Positions 12,178 through 24,635 of a stretch of 64,000 nucleotides of DNA are shown here, piece after piece (the first letter of the stretch is position 1; the number at the start of each line of letters is the position of its first letter). The translations under genes were made by a program, and so were the position numbers. Origin of the DNA: Warburgia ugandensis (lineage: Eukaryota > Streptophyta > Magnoliopsida > Canellales > Canellaceae); NCBI GenBank assembly GCA_035236585.1, contig CP141132.1, positions 40,737,880 through 40,801,879 of the forward strand, written 5' to 3'. The notes under the pieces were generated by a model. It ran no database searches and was not told where the DNA came from. It saw only the letters and a list, made by a program, of their open reading frames with translations.

Positions 12178-13638
12178 GGTATCTAATATACTCAAAAATA
12201 TGACATGTAAGATCCCTACATCTAGTAGTTTCTAACCCTAGAACTCACTTAAAAATTACTAATTAGGGTTTATTTTGAATTTTGCAGGATTAAAGAACAA
12301 TTGAAAAAAATGTTATTTTTAGAACTCAAAACTCTAGGAAAGAGCAAGATCACTGTCCAAGCAATATCATGGGAACATATGACAAATAAGAAGTTCAAGA
12401 GTTCAAAATGATAAGTGGGTGTTGTTATCAAAGTTAGAGTAGGCAAAAACCTTAAGTGAAAGATGGTCCATCCTTGTTACCCACTCAAAAGAGGGTATTC
12501 TTATCAAAGGTAAAGGTGACAGACTTCTCATGCATGCATGCATTTCACCACCTTCATAAGCTTATAAGGGAACCAAAAGAGGAGATACACTAAGAGTTAC
12601 ATAATTTCTCCATGCAATGTGGTGAGTCACCCTTCATTGCACATTTTTACATGAGAAAAATAAGTAAGAAGTAAGGAGAAAATAAAGGAGGTGAAGAGAG
12701 AGACAATTTGTGAAAAATCTATGACCAACATTCATCCTTACATTTGATGCATTCAAAGGCCAAGATCTATCACTGGTTATGGATATCATAAGAAGCAATT
12801 GAGAACTCACTTAAACAAGGATGGACTAATGAGAAACAAGATTGCAAGGAAGACCATAGCTGAACTCCATTGTATGGAGAGTTTTTTGGTGGGCTTCCCA
12901 CCTAAATTTAAGGAAGAAAACATCTTGCACAAAAGGGGGAGGCATACTCCACTCCTTAAATCTTATTGGATGGAGAAAAAATGGTGGGCTAGGAGAGAAA
13001 TAATGAGCAGACTTAGAGTGGACAAGAAAATCTCAATGGAATCTGTGCCATTCACTCTAGGATGTATTTGATCCAACATGTGAGAATAAAGGAGCTACAA
13101 AACAAGATCCTTTAGATGAAGAAACTTGTAAGCAATTGTATCCATTTAATCTATGGTGAAGTATGATCCAATGGTGAGGAAATAAATAGGAAACAAGCTC
13201 AGCCCTAGCTACCATCTCACATTCGTACATGAGGGAATTCAACACATTTAGCATGAAGTGTAGAAGGGGACATCTTTTTCCAAGTGAAATGCCACTTGAT
13301 TCTGAGATAGAACTTGGAGGAAACTTCCTTAGACATGCCATGGTCTTCATTGATGCATCCCCATGATCCAAGGCAGAATGACAATCAGCCAACCATCCAT
13401 TCATAACAGCCCATTCAACCTTTGTTAACTCCATGAGATCCTATCTTATCTCTTTCCATCCTCTTTATCCTTTCTTCCTATGTATCCCATCTCATTCCTT
13501 TCCTTCTATCCTATCTTCCCATCTCATACTCATATAAATCCCATGTCTCATCCACTTTCCAATCCCATTCTAAAATTCAATTCAATCTACTTCCATTAAT
13601 GCATTCATGCCCCCTCTTTTCATTCTTCTTTATATCTT
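12178..13638 (+). other. Putative LTR U3-type sequence of the first Athila-type element
   Basis: Follows the tttgggggta purine tract, where an LTR should begin. The segment ending in ttttgcaggattaa near 12283-12296 resembles ttttgcagattaacc near 30251-30265 in the Athila LTR at 30056. Further right it becomes rich in C and T with a catataaatccc stretch at about 13530-13541, like the promoter-proximal part of that LTR. Two ORFs here (12799-13071 plus, 13057-13434 minus) show no recognisable domain. No clean right boundary because a solo LTR is inserted at 13639. Confidence 0.4.
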
Positions 13639-14150
13639 TGTAATGACCTGGGTTTTTATAATGGTTTTTAAATGCAAAAGACAATTATGATGCAAGATCA
13701 ATCTCTATCAAAAACATTTTGAAAATCAAATGACAGCGAAAAAACATTATTGTTTTAAGGCTCATTTTGAAAAACCCCCAGTGTTAATTTTTCTTTTCTT
13801 AAAAGGGATTATCAATGAAATGAATACTACATTGCTACCGAAAATTCAGCAGAGTTTCCTCTATTTTTTTTGGACATTAGATATTTAATGCATGTCATTG
13901 CAAGGTACCTGATAAACATACATTTAATAATTTTAAGCAATAAACAAGACTTATTATGGTCTGGCCCCAAGACTAGCCAATCACAAAAATTATACATTTC
14001 AAATTTATTACATTACACTCCCACACACCTTACTATAATTTCTATGAATCATATCAAATCTATTACCTTTTCATTATCCTGATCAAAACACCAAACTCAT
14101 TATTGCTTCTGTTTATCCTGCCTACAATGATCTGCAATAAAAATAGTAGG

Positions 14151-14171
14151 TTGAGTATTCCACATACTCAA
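14151..14171. other. Palindrome near 3' end of the 3.9 kb solo LTR
   Basis: TTGAGTAT (14151-14158) pairs exactly with ATACTCAA (14164-14171), loop tccac. It lies 512 bp from the LTR 3' end, comparable to hairpins in the other LTR families. Confidence 0.65.
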
Positions 14172-15536
14172 TAGGAAATCTAACACTACTAAAACAAAAA
14201 AATGGCATAGAGCATACATGCCAGTTTAAGAACAGGTTTTTCATTTGACAAAAAAACATACGACAACTTTACCTAGGCTATCTCTTGCAATGCATCAACA
14301 ACACTCAAATACATATTTACTTTTTGTATGTAGCTAAATTCTACAAAGGAAATCATCCACTAACTCGACAACATACTTCAAAATGATTAAAGTAGTAATC
14401 GATCAAATATCCTGTCAATCATTCTCATTCCTTCTGTGGATATCATACAAATAGGAAACTTGGCCATATATTAGCCATCATGGTCACGAGTACTCATCTA
14501 AAGACCACTATCTCACCCCTATTTGGGGTTACAAAATAGAAAGCGCATGGACTACTGTGCTCATGATCAGATCATTGAATCGTGTCTCTCCGGTATCTAG
14601 AGAATAACCACCGCAACCTCCACAACGTTTGTAGATACGTCTCGAAAGGGTGCCATGACAACCTATAATGGTTGTTCCTACCACAGCAGTTGAGAAAAAC
14701 GATGCCACTTTGGGCATGGATACCTCTCACCTTTGGTGGTTAGAGGCTGGGAGGCCAACCCATACAACCTCTTAGCATAGTAACCATTAGGCCTATTAGC
14801 CCAAAAAATAGTAAATTTATACATATATTACAACGCAAGCATCTTACCACTTTGCAATATTCCACATATTCCAAATCATGCCATTTAGGAAATCCATCAA
14901 AAATCATGGAAATAAATGCATACATGAAGTTGTCATTTTCAATTACATCATAACAATTGAACATGTAAGATATCAATAATAAAACTTTCAATTTTGCAAT
15001 ATGAGTCATGGAGCCAAGTTTTCAAGCTAGTTACAAGAATACCTTATGATCAATACTTTTTAAAGTACAAAGAAACACCAGTTCATCATAAAATCATGCA
15101 TGCTAACATTATATACACTGAAATTCACACATAAATACATTCTAAACTTGTAAATAATACCGATGACGGTTTCAACTTGAAATTCATTTGAAAACTTAGT
15201 AGTGTCAGATCACCTACCTCTTATGAAGATTCTCCTTTCTTTCAAGCCTTCATAGTCATCCTCAATGATAGAATTGACTGCACCTCATTCTACTCAACGC
15301 CTAATCCCAAGGTTTTTATGGTTAGTTCTCATTTTCGTACAAATCTACATACCCATAACTTAAGATTTCATCCTTTTCAAGGTTTAAGGGCCTAAATTGG
15401 CTTAGGATCATGGAACTCTTAGGTTTTAGATTCATCATTGATCCTAGGCTATAAGTTTGAATCACTTATTAATGGCCTACCATCCTTTTCAGTTTCTAGT
15501 AATACACCTAGTTACAAGTCATTGTCCACGTATACT

Positions 15537-18107
15537 TGTAATGACTCCAATTTTGTAACATTAAAATCCCAAGTTAGCAATGAAAAGTTCACTTTTTGGA
15601 AATAAGGGTATTTTGGTCATTTCACTATTCACCCTCACTAAACCCAGAAATTTGGTCCTAAAAATGGTACCATTAGGTGCGTCTCGGAAAAAGGAATCCA
15701 ACAAGACCAAAATCACCCAAAACGGAGTTAAAATGAGCAAGTTATGGCCCTTTGAAGTTTAGAGGCAAAAATGTAATTTTCACTAAAAACGGATTTAGCC
15801 TGCAAAACACAGGGGCCCATTTTGATACGGGCACCCTTCATCTTCAACCTCCTAGAGGGTTCTAGAAAGGCGGTGATTGGAGGAGAAATCACCACCATTT
15901 TGGAGGTTTCTCCACTGGCGTTTAAGGGCAGTGAGAACCCCCTTTAGAACCCTCTTATAGCTCTATAAATAGAGCTCTTGGGCGCCTCTAATGGCAGCCC
16001 AAAAGGTTGGGAAACACCCATTTTGGAGAAGCAACCAAGAGGAGAAACGTGGAGAAAAACCCAGCAATGAGCCAGGTATGCCCAAGATCCCTCAAAACCC
16101 GTCTTCACATTAGTCCTATTCTCAGTTTCCCTAAGTTTTTGCATGAAAAATCATGCAAAATAGAGCCCTAGAGAGTCGCAAAGGACCCAGGGACGATCCC
16201 TGGGCTGCACTGGTTTGACAAGGTAGAACCAGGGTGTCCCAAGGACGCCCCGGTCCCCCCAACGAGCGAAACGCTCCCCACCGCACAGAACATGTCGACT
16301 ACGTTCGAGAGAAACTAGTGGGCGCATCCGTGGACGCGCCCGCAAAAGAAAAAGACGGGTGGGAAATCCAGTGCGTCTGCAGATGCGCCCGTTAGGGCGC
16401 ATGCCGCTGACGCACAACGCGCTAGCATTTTGGGATTTCCACCTCTTAAAGGCCCTTATGTACATGTGATACTAAAAAGCTTATAACTTGAGATCTAGAG
16501 CTCCGATTGAGGCGCCGAGAAAGGTGTTGTGTCCGTGTCGACGACGCGGACACACTCAAACTATAAAATCCATAATCAAGGCCCAATCTAAGGTGGGCAC
16601 AACCCTTAGAATAGGATGGTGGATCATGGACACTAGACCTTTGGAAAATTGATGATACCAAGGCCCAATTAGGACCTTAGGACACCCATAGGCATGGGGA
16701 TGAACCCTTAATGCCTAAGTAATAAGACCAACCACTCTAAAACCTATAAAAGATAGGCCAAACTAACCTTGATTCCCCAAACCATGTTTAGGAGCATACA
16801 AGGACAAAGGGGTCAGTGCGACCTAGCCAAGTAGGTGCACTATCGCTACTAGACTTTTTAAGAGCCATGATTGTTTTATGCATAAGTTATTCAGCTTGTT
16901 TAGCATGACTTAATTCAGCATACATATGATAAATTCTTTATGCATAGATATGTTTTGGTATAGATATGATTTGCAAATAATTGCATATACATTATGCATA
17001 GATATGTTTTGCAAAGAAATGCATATATTGCATGATTTGTGAGCATTGAGCTTTTGAAAGATTACATGTCCTTGAGGGTTACCAAAAGACGTTGGAGTGC
17101 CCAAAAGACGCTGGGTAGGCAGTTGTGAGGGACCCAAAGAGGACAGGCTTTGAAAAAGAGATGTTTTTGCTTGTTTGGTCGTATATGATTTGGGCTAGTA
17201 AGCTCGTGGCCGCTATGCCGAGAGGTTGGGGTGGCCTCCCAGCCTCTACCACTACTAGGTGGATTGGGTACCATGCCCCAAAAGGGCATGTCCCTACGTC
17301 GACTGCATGTGGTACAGGGGGCTACCACTAGTGTCACAGCACTGGGTCGATATGTCATATGCCCCGTGGAGGCTATGACGCTGTGTCCCTAGGTACCTGG
17401 GGACCACATGGCGGCGAGGTCGTGGGCATAGTTGGGCCCTATGGTTTCGTGGACTTAGTTGCATTACATGTGGCATGATATGAGGATGGTCGACCATACC
17501 ATACTAGATATCCATGAGTTGGATTCATTGAAGCATCTTATGCATATCATTATGTTATGATATATATGATACTTTCGACTTCGTTTGTGAGACTCTTTAA
17601 GTCGTTAGTATTTCAATTTGATAATGGTTTTTGATATTGATATTGAACATGAGTGTTTCAAACATGCACATGTTTTGAAAGAGCATATGATTTTAAACAT
17701 CTCATGCATTCTAAAACTAGTAGTGATGGACTCCTACTACGTATAGTATATACTCACTCAATCCTCAACATTTTTCAAACACAAAGTAAACCCTTAAGGG
17801 CAAGGAACGCTTGTGACAAAAGACAATCAGACTAAGTGCAAGTAAGTAAACCCCTACCTTATCTTTCAATGTTACTTGATTGTAGTTACTCTCTATAGCT
17901 GAGGCTGTGACTAACACTTTCTTGCGAATAGATTCAATTTAAAATTATGCCATGACTAGATAATTTGAAAATGTGTTTTGACACTCGGGGTTTTTATGAA
18001 AGATTTTTTTCCAAAATGAAAAATATTTTCATGCATTTCATATTTATAAAACAAGAGATCTTGCCTTTTTATCAAATTTGCATCATATAAAAACCCGGGT
18101 CGTCACA
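15537..18107 (+). mobile_element. Solo LTR (2571 bp), same family as the array LTRs
   Basis: Starts TGTAATGACTCC and ends GGGTCGTCACA, flanked by atact at 15532-15536 and 18108-18112. It is the plus-strand counterpart of the array LTRs at 30946-45430: the starts, the TATA palindrome, the GC-rich block (about 16180-16430) and the end all correspond in order. It is nested in the 3.9 kb solo LTR. Protein-length ORFs inside it are not genes, since the same DNA recurs as LTR sequence in both orientations. Confidence 0.93.
15964..15971 (+). promoter_or_regulatory. TATA box of solo LTR
   Basis: TATAAATA inside the palindrome GAGCTCTATTTATAGAGCTC-like context (here agctctataaatagagctc). It is conserved in position in all LTRs of this family in the window, about 430 bp from the LTR start, which fits a U3 promoter. 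Confidence 0.65.
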
Positions 18108-19490
18108 ATACTAGCGTTTTAGAACATTCAATTTTTGTTTTTGTTGTTGCCTAAGTTAAATCATCTAAACACTTCCTCACCTAACTTGATTTGATCTATT
18201 AATCTTCTATTCCCTTCGAGATATAAGGATCTCTTCTATTTGCACATTCTAATTATGTTGTATGGCTGATCATTAGTTAGCCATCAAGAACAGTATTAGG
18301 CCCTATGATTTCCTATTCACCCTCTTCCCTAGCCACCTAAGGGTCTAAAGTGGCCTAATTCTAATTTTTCTCTATCCTTAAATGATTTTAATGATGGAAT
18401 TTGGGTATATTTTCCTAGTTAGTTGTTTATAATGAATCCATAAATTTGGATAATCAAGTCAACCTTTTTAAAGATGCTCCTATGGCTGACATTGATTGAA
18501 AATGATTGGTTCTCTTTATTTCATATTATCCAACATTATGAGTCCCTTAGATTTGATTTCTCTAAGGTTATACACATGCAATCTATGTTCTAATCCATCC
18601 TAGATCCTACAATTTTTACAGAATTTACAATTTAGGGCCTAATAGTTGATTTCTATTACAATTGAATGGTTATATCTTCACCATCTGATTTCAGATGGTT
18701 GATTTAATTCCATGTTCATCCCTGTCCACTAAACATGGACGAGATTGATGATTGGATCTTCATGTTAGTCCCTATCCACATTCATCGATGAGATTGACAG
18801 CAATTTCCTGGACTGATCAGAGTTGCAAGTGTTGGATCAAACACTGTTTGGCTCTAATCAGGCGATCAGAACCACAGACAGGGCAATCAATGGCCCTGAC
18901 AGACTCTATCTTCTAAGTATGGACGAGATTTGAGACATGGATCCCCTTTTTGGGTTGATTCCATGCTCAAATCAGCACTGTGGATTGGTTCAGGGGTCAG
19001 ATTTCTCCCTGTCTTAGCTCTAGATGGATGATTGAAGCTCCAATGGAAGTGTCAGAGTTTCTAGGGTTTGTGGCCTTTGATTAAGGATGTGCTTATTGCC
19101 TTGATTTGACCATTAGGGTTGGATCATGTACCCTACTATTCCAGAACCCTAGATCTACTAGCATTTACACAAAATCAAAGTACAACAAGGTTAGGTTTGT
19201 AGAAAACCTACCTCCGAGGGGTCCACAGCATTGGATTGTCGCCGGCAAAGACGGGTTTGACATTTTCCTTCAATGCTCCCCATGCACACAGCTATCCTCT
19301 TAGATTTTTTGTGTTGTTTCTTCTCCGATGGTGGTGAAGGCAAAGGGGTTTTGTTCCTCAACTCCTAGAGATGTGAGTGAATGGTGGGATCTCTGATTGG
19401 AGCCACCATTGATGTCAGCGAACCCACTTTCACTAGTAACTATAAAATCCCTTTACTGGCAAAATCTAGATTTCCTGACTCTGATCCCCT

Positions 19491-19494
<4 letters not shown>

Positions 19495-19563
<69 letters not shown>
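19495..19563. repeat. (CT)34 microsatellite
   Basis: Pure CT run within a pyrimidine-rich part of the 3.9 kb solo LTR; read as GA on the element's own strand. The serine-leucine ORFs over it are low-complexity artefacts. Confidence 0.97.
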
Positions 19564-19565
<2 letters not shown>

Positions 19566-20164
19566 TCTCGGCGTTAGTCTTCCCACCGGTGTTCTCTCTC
19601 TTTCCTTTATTTTTTTTTCCTTTATTGGTTTTCATCAAGCTCTAGAATAGATTCAACATCTGTTTCCATCCCACTTAAGCTGAGGGGGGCGCCATTATCA
19701 AATTCGGCCCCTCCCTTTAATTATTTTAATAAAAAAATTTCTTTTTCTTAATATATAAAGCAGGTGATGATGATGTTTTCACCATCATCACACCACCATG
19801 GATCTAGTCAACACTCATGATGGCTACTCATGGTGTTTTATAAACACCTTATCGTCACGCCCAAGTTCCTACAAGTGGGGCCCATTAATGAATTTACAAA
19901 ATTGTCCTTCATGAGAAAAATTATGATTTATTCGTCCAAGCTCGGATTTCAACTAAATTAGTGTTGTTGGAATCATTTTTTCGAGTATAATTCAATTATA
20001 GAAGTCTTAATACTTAATTTCATATTCATCAAAACTTTTACTTCTAAAACTCAACTATTCAAATTCATGCATTTCCAATCCATTCAAAAATACAATAAGA
20101 AAGCTTAAAAATTTAGGTTGTTACAATCTTAGTTGCTCCTAACTCCTTTCTCCGCATATCTTTG

Positions 20165-22237
20165 GGGTAGCTTTAATATTACTCCCAAGAGCATGAATCA
20201 AATTAGTATTAGCATGCGAGAGAGTTCAATCCTAGTAAAAATCTCATGGAATTATGTATGTTGGATGGAACTTATTTAAGTGCTAACTTCAGCCAAAGAG
20301 AGAGATTGAATTGGATTTGAATTTAAACTTGAAAGTAAATGACAAAAGAAAGGAAATACATATGAAGCTAGAGCTACAATTAAAAGAAACTTGCTAAAAA
20401 TAAAACTAAACAATGGAATTAGAAACTAACCTAACTAACATGCATTCAATTAAAGGAAATTAATGGAAACTTAAATGAATTAAAGGAAGCAACTTAAGGA
20501 AACTTACTAAAATGAAAACTTTCCTACCTTAACAATTTACTAATTCTAAAATCTCCTAAAAATATAACTTTTTAAAATTCTAAAAGGAAACTTTCTAAAC
20601 AAAGCTAAGATACAAATAATGAATTAACTACTACTAAACTAAGATTTACCAACTAAAAAAGCAATAATCAAAGAGATTTCACCCTAGTACCATGCACATG
20701 ATCCATGAGATGGTGTGCATGGTTCACTAAAATTACTAAATCAAAAGAAAACTAACATGCGATAAATCAATGCACTAATTAAAAAACCTAAAAATCTAAA
20801 TGAGATTCAAAGGAATCAAGCAAATAACATGTATAGATTTCTGGAAACTAAGCATGAACATTGAATGGAGAAATTCCAGATATCAAGCACATAAGAAACT
20901 CAAATAAAATCAAGCATTGGAAAGTAACTTAACAAGCACTTTTTATGCATGATAATAGTCAAGATCTAAAGTGTGTTAGATCTTGAGTGTTATCTTACAT
21001 AAAAAGTGCTTGTTAAATTGCATTCCATGCTTAGTTTAATTTGAGTTTCTTAAGTGCTTAAAATCTAGAATTTCTCCATTCAATCTTCAAGCTTAGTTTC
21101 CTGCAGTCAATTCATCATATTTGCTTGATTCCTTATGAACTCATTTAGCTTCTTAGGTTTTTTTATTAAGTTAAAACTAACATGCAATATAATCAATGCA
21201 CTAACTAAAAAACCTAAAAATCTAAATGGGATTCAAAGGAATCAAGCAAATAACATGCATAGATTGCTGAAAACTAGGCATAACATTGAATGGAGAATTA
21301 CATATTTCAAGCACTTAAGAAACTCAAATCAAATCAATCATGGAAAGCAACTTAACAAGAAAATTTTATGCATGATAACACTCAAAATCTAAATTATGTT
21401 ATATCTTGAGTGTTATCTTGCATAAAAATTGTCAGTTAAATTACTTTGCATGCTTAGTATGATTTGAGTTTCTTAAGTGCTTAAAATTTGGAAATTTTTC
21501 CATTCAATCTTCATGCTTATTTTCTAGCAATCTATACATGTTATTTGATTGATTCCTTTGAATCCCATTTAGCTTCGTAGGTTTTTTGTTTTTTTAAGTT
21601 CCTTGATTAGATTGCATGTTATTTTGTGCTTAATTCATTAATTTAGAGCTCTTTGACCCCATGAACCATGTGCACCATCCCATGGATCATGCACATGGAA
21701 CTAGGGTGAAGTCTATTTGATTATTGATTTTTTTAGTTGGTTAATCTTAGTTTACTAGTAGTCAATTCATTATTTATATCTTAGTTTAGTTTTATAAAGT
21801 TTCCTTTTTGAGTTTTAGAAAGCTCTATTTTTTGGAAGTTTTAGGTTTAAGAAAGTGTTAAATTAAGAAAATTTTCCTTTTAGTAAAGTTGCCTTAAGTT
21901 TATGTTTACTAGATTCAATTCATGCTATCTTCACATTAGTTTCTTTTGTTAAATGCATGTTAGTTAGGGAAGTTTTTAATTTCATTGAATATATTTATTT
22001 TTAGAAATTTTCCTTTAATTTTAGTTTCTAATTTAGCGCATGTTGCCATTCCATATTATTTAATTTCATAGTTTAAATTTAAATCCAATTCAATCTCTCT
22101 CTTTGGATAAAGTTAAGTGCTTTAAATAAGATCCATTTAACATAGAAATTTGTGAGATTCCTCATGGGATTGAACCTCCCTTACTTGCAATTACTACTTT
22201 GATTCATGTGCTTGTGAGTAATATTAAAGCCACACCA
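20165..22237. repeat. Large imperfect inverted repeat with a second hairpin inside
   Basis: The left arm (about 20165-20955) is matched in reverse complement by the right arm (about 21395-22237): for example agagttcaatcctag at 20221 against catgggattgaacctc at 22164, and accctagtaccatgcaca at 20681 against tgcacatggaactagggt at 21692. Between them lies a further pair: 20960-21165 reads as a partial right arm and 21170-21395 as a partial left arm, so the order is arm, partial inverse, partial direct, inverse arm. Each turn is tight: gatctaaagtgtgttagatc near 20952, and a similar turn near 21390. Arms differ by scattered substitutions and small gaps. No coding frame. It could be a foldback-like element or an inverted duplication of LTR sequence; a transcript would fold into a long hairpin. 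Confidence 0.75.
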
Positions 22238-22243
22238 AGTTTT

Positions 22244-22261
22244 TAACCTTGTTGTCTAGGA
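22244..22261 (+). other. Possible degenerate tRNA-Asp-type primer-binding site
   Basis: The stretch after acaccaagttt aligns with the TGGCGCCGTTGCCGGGGA signature at 10 of 18 positions, with six of the eight differences being transitions. It follows an ending (caccaag) like the LTR ends at 25213 and 51669. Weak, but the context fits. Confidence 0.3.
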
Positions 22262-22387
22262 ATCATAATAGATTTGTGGTTGGATCTTTATTTAGATCGT
22301 TTATCTGTAGTTGTAGATTTAGGTTACATTAGATAAGGATCTTTGATTCATTCTTTGATATTTTATTAATTCCTCACAAATTGACCA

Positions 22388-24611
22388 TCATGATCATCAT
22401 CAAGAACTTATAGCAATTAGGGGTCGTCCACATGAATCTTATTTCTCCATTCCTCCCTATTAAGTGCCATGGCTTCATTTAGTTCGAAAGTTTTTAAATC
22501 TTTCCTCACCACTTCTATCCACATTCTTTTCGGCCTTCCTCTTTCCATTTTAGAACCTTCTACCTGCATTGTCTCACTCCTTCTAATTAGTGTCATTTTC
22601 GATCTCCTTTGGACATGTCTAAACCATCTAAGTCTAATCTCCCTCATCTTGTTAACTATTGGTGCTACCCCTAAATTTCCTCTAATATTTTCATTCCTAA
22701 TTCTATCCTTTCGTATCTTACCCCACATCCATCTCAACATCCTCATTTCCACGATGCTCATCTTATGAGCATGATGGTCCTTAATTGCCCAACCTCTAAT
22801 CCATAGAGCATGGCCAGATTACGACCATCTTATAGAATTTTCCTTTTAGTTTGAGTGGCACTCGCTGATCACACAAAACTTCGGAAGCACATCTCCATTT
22901 GTTCCAACACGCTTGGATTCTCTAGGTAACCTCCCTTTCAATCTCTCAATCTCTCCACTCTCATGAATTATTGATCCTAACTACCAAAAGTCCTTTTACA
23001 AGGACTTCTTGATTATCAATCTTGACTGGTGTTCCACTCCCACTCCTCTCTTTGCTAAAATTACATTCCATATATTTTGTCTTAGTTTGGCTGATTTTAA
23101 ATCCTTTAGATTCTAATGCTTCTCTCCATAACTCTAGCTTTCTGTTTACACCCTCCCTTGTCTCATCAAGTAAGACTATATCATCTATAAATAGCATGCA
23201 CTAGGGAATCTTGTGTAGATGCTTTGTTAACTCATCCACGACCAATGTGAAAAGGTATGTGCTCAATGCCAATCCTTCTTAGAATCCTACAGTGATAAGA
23301 AAATCACAAACCTCACCACTAGTGGTCTTAACATTTATTTCCACTCCCTCATACATATCTTTAATTATGTCTATATACTCTCGTGAAATGCCTTTCTTGC
23401 CCAACACCTTCCATATTAACTCTCTACGGACTCTATCATAAGCTTTCTCTAAGTCAATAAAGACCATGTGGAGGTCTTTCCTCCTTTTCCCAATTATCAT
23501 AATAAAAAATAGCTTCCATGGTAGACCTCCTAGGCATGAAACCAAACTAATTCTCTGACACACTTGTCTCATGTCGTAGCCTCTTATTAATCATCCTTTT
23601 AAAAAGTTTCATAGTGTGGCTCATAAGTTTGATCCCTCAATAATTAGTGCAGCTCTATATGTCTCTTTATTCTTATAAATTGGTACAATGAGCTTTTCCT
23701 CCACTCATCAAGCATTTTCTTTGATTTTATAATCTTGTTAAACAACTTGGTCAACCAAACAACCCTTATATCTCCCATATGCTTCCAAGCCTGTATTGGT
23801 GTATCATCGAGCCCCATGGCCTTTCTTGATTTCATCTTTTTCAAGGCTTCTCTCACTTCAGGTATTCTAATCCTATGTTCATAGCTATAATTTCCAATGT
23901 TATTTAGATTTATAGTATTTTCAATCATTATATGCTCAGAGCCATTGCCATTTAAATTTTTTTGAAAGTACAGTTCCCACCTTTGTTTGATCTCATCATC
24001 TTTGACTAATACCCTTTGATCATCACTTCTAATGTACCTAATATGATCTAAGTCATTAACCTTCTGATCTCTTACTTTTGCAAGTTTAAATACATCTTTC
24101 TCACCTTCTCTTATTCATAGTCTATTATAAAGCTCACCATATGCCTTAAGTTTAGCCTCACTTACTATTCTCTTAGCAACCTTTTTAGCATTCTTATATT
24201 GTTCATAGTTTTTATTATTTCTAGGCTTCTTCCATCCTTTAAAACACATGCTTTTTTTTTAATAACTTTTTGCACTGTTTCACTCCACCACCATGTTTCC
24301 TTTACTAATTGCCTTTTACTTTTAGATTCTCCTAAGACATCTTTTGTCACATTCATAATGCACTTAGCAATATTAATCCACATGGTGTTTACTTCTGTTT
24401 CATAGTTCTAGTTTCCTTCTACCATCAACTTATTTGTGAATGAGGGTATTTTCTCTCCTTTTAAGTTCCATTACTTAGTTTTTGGATATCTATTAAGTTC
24501 ATTTCCTTTCTTCCATCTTTTGATATGGATATCCATAACCATTAACCTATGTTGTGAGGTTAAACTCTCACTAGGTATCACCTTACAATCCTTAGACATT
24601 GATTGTTTAGT
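22388..24611 (-). mobile_element. 5'-truncated RTE-type LINE relic
   Basis: The element runs on the minus strand. The 3' end at the left ends in a GATGATGATCATGATGG-type tail, like the short tandem tails of RTE-clade LINEs. Upstream on its strand are the C-terminal block, reverse transcriptase, linker and the last part of the endonuclease. The right edge near 24611 lacks the rest of the endonuclease, as expected for a 5'-truncated insertion. I could not identify target duplications with confidence. It abuts the Athila LTR fragment at 24636. Confidence 0.75.
22417..24600 (-). pseudogene. RTE-type LINE polyprotein relic (endonuclease end, reverse transcriptase, C-terminus)
   Basis: Domains in order on the minus strand: an endonuclease-end and linker region (about 24165-24600, with MVMDIHIKRW-like and ETWWWSETVQ stretches); an RT entry region with EVREALKKMKSRKAMGLDD (about 23815-23870); the palm motif MVFIDLEKAYDRV (about 23435-23475) with its catalytic aspartate; an FIDD motif near 23180-23195 where FADD is usual; and a C-terminal block with LRWFRHVQRR and GRPKRMW (22417-22761). 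The protein would nick target DNA and reverse-transcribe its own RNA. Stops and frameshifts at about 23275, 23640 and 22780-22960 make it non-functional. The altered FADD motif is a further defect. Confidence 0.8.
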
Positions 24612-24635
24612 ATTCTTAAGTAGAAAAAATTTCTA

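Larger units (their letters stand above)
13639..20125 (-). mobile_element. Solo LTR of a further Del/Tekay-like family (about 3.9 kb)
   Basis: Read on the minus strand it starts TGTAACAACC (at 20125) and ends GGTCATTACA (at 13639). Identical duplications atctt lie at 13634-13638 and 20126-20130. Removing the nested LTR and its duplication leaves 3911 bp. The last several hundred bases share blocks with the other Del/Tekay-like LTRs, for example the segment at 14738-14800 that recurs at about 31805-31870. It carries the (CT)34 run at 19495-19563. A 7 bp-arm palindrome GGTGTTTTATAAACACC near 19833-19849 may include its TATA motif. No internal region. Confidence 0.88.

Noticed and set aside
12799..13434. 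90-codon plus and 125-codon minus ORFs
   Set aside because: No domain recognised, no conserved copy, and the region reads as LTR-type sequence of a decayed element.
19381..19650. Serine-leucine ORFs over the CT run, and similar ones at 50210-50924
   Set aside because: Low-complexity translation of microsatellite and pyrimidine-rich DNA in several frames.
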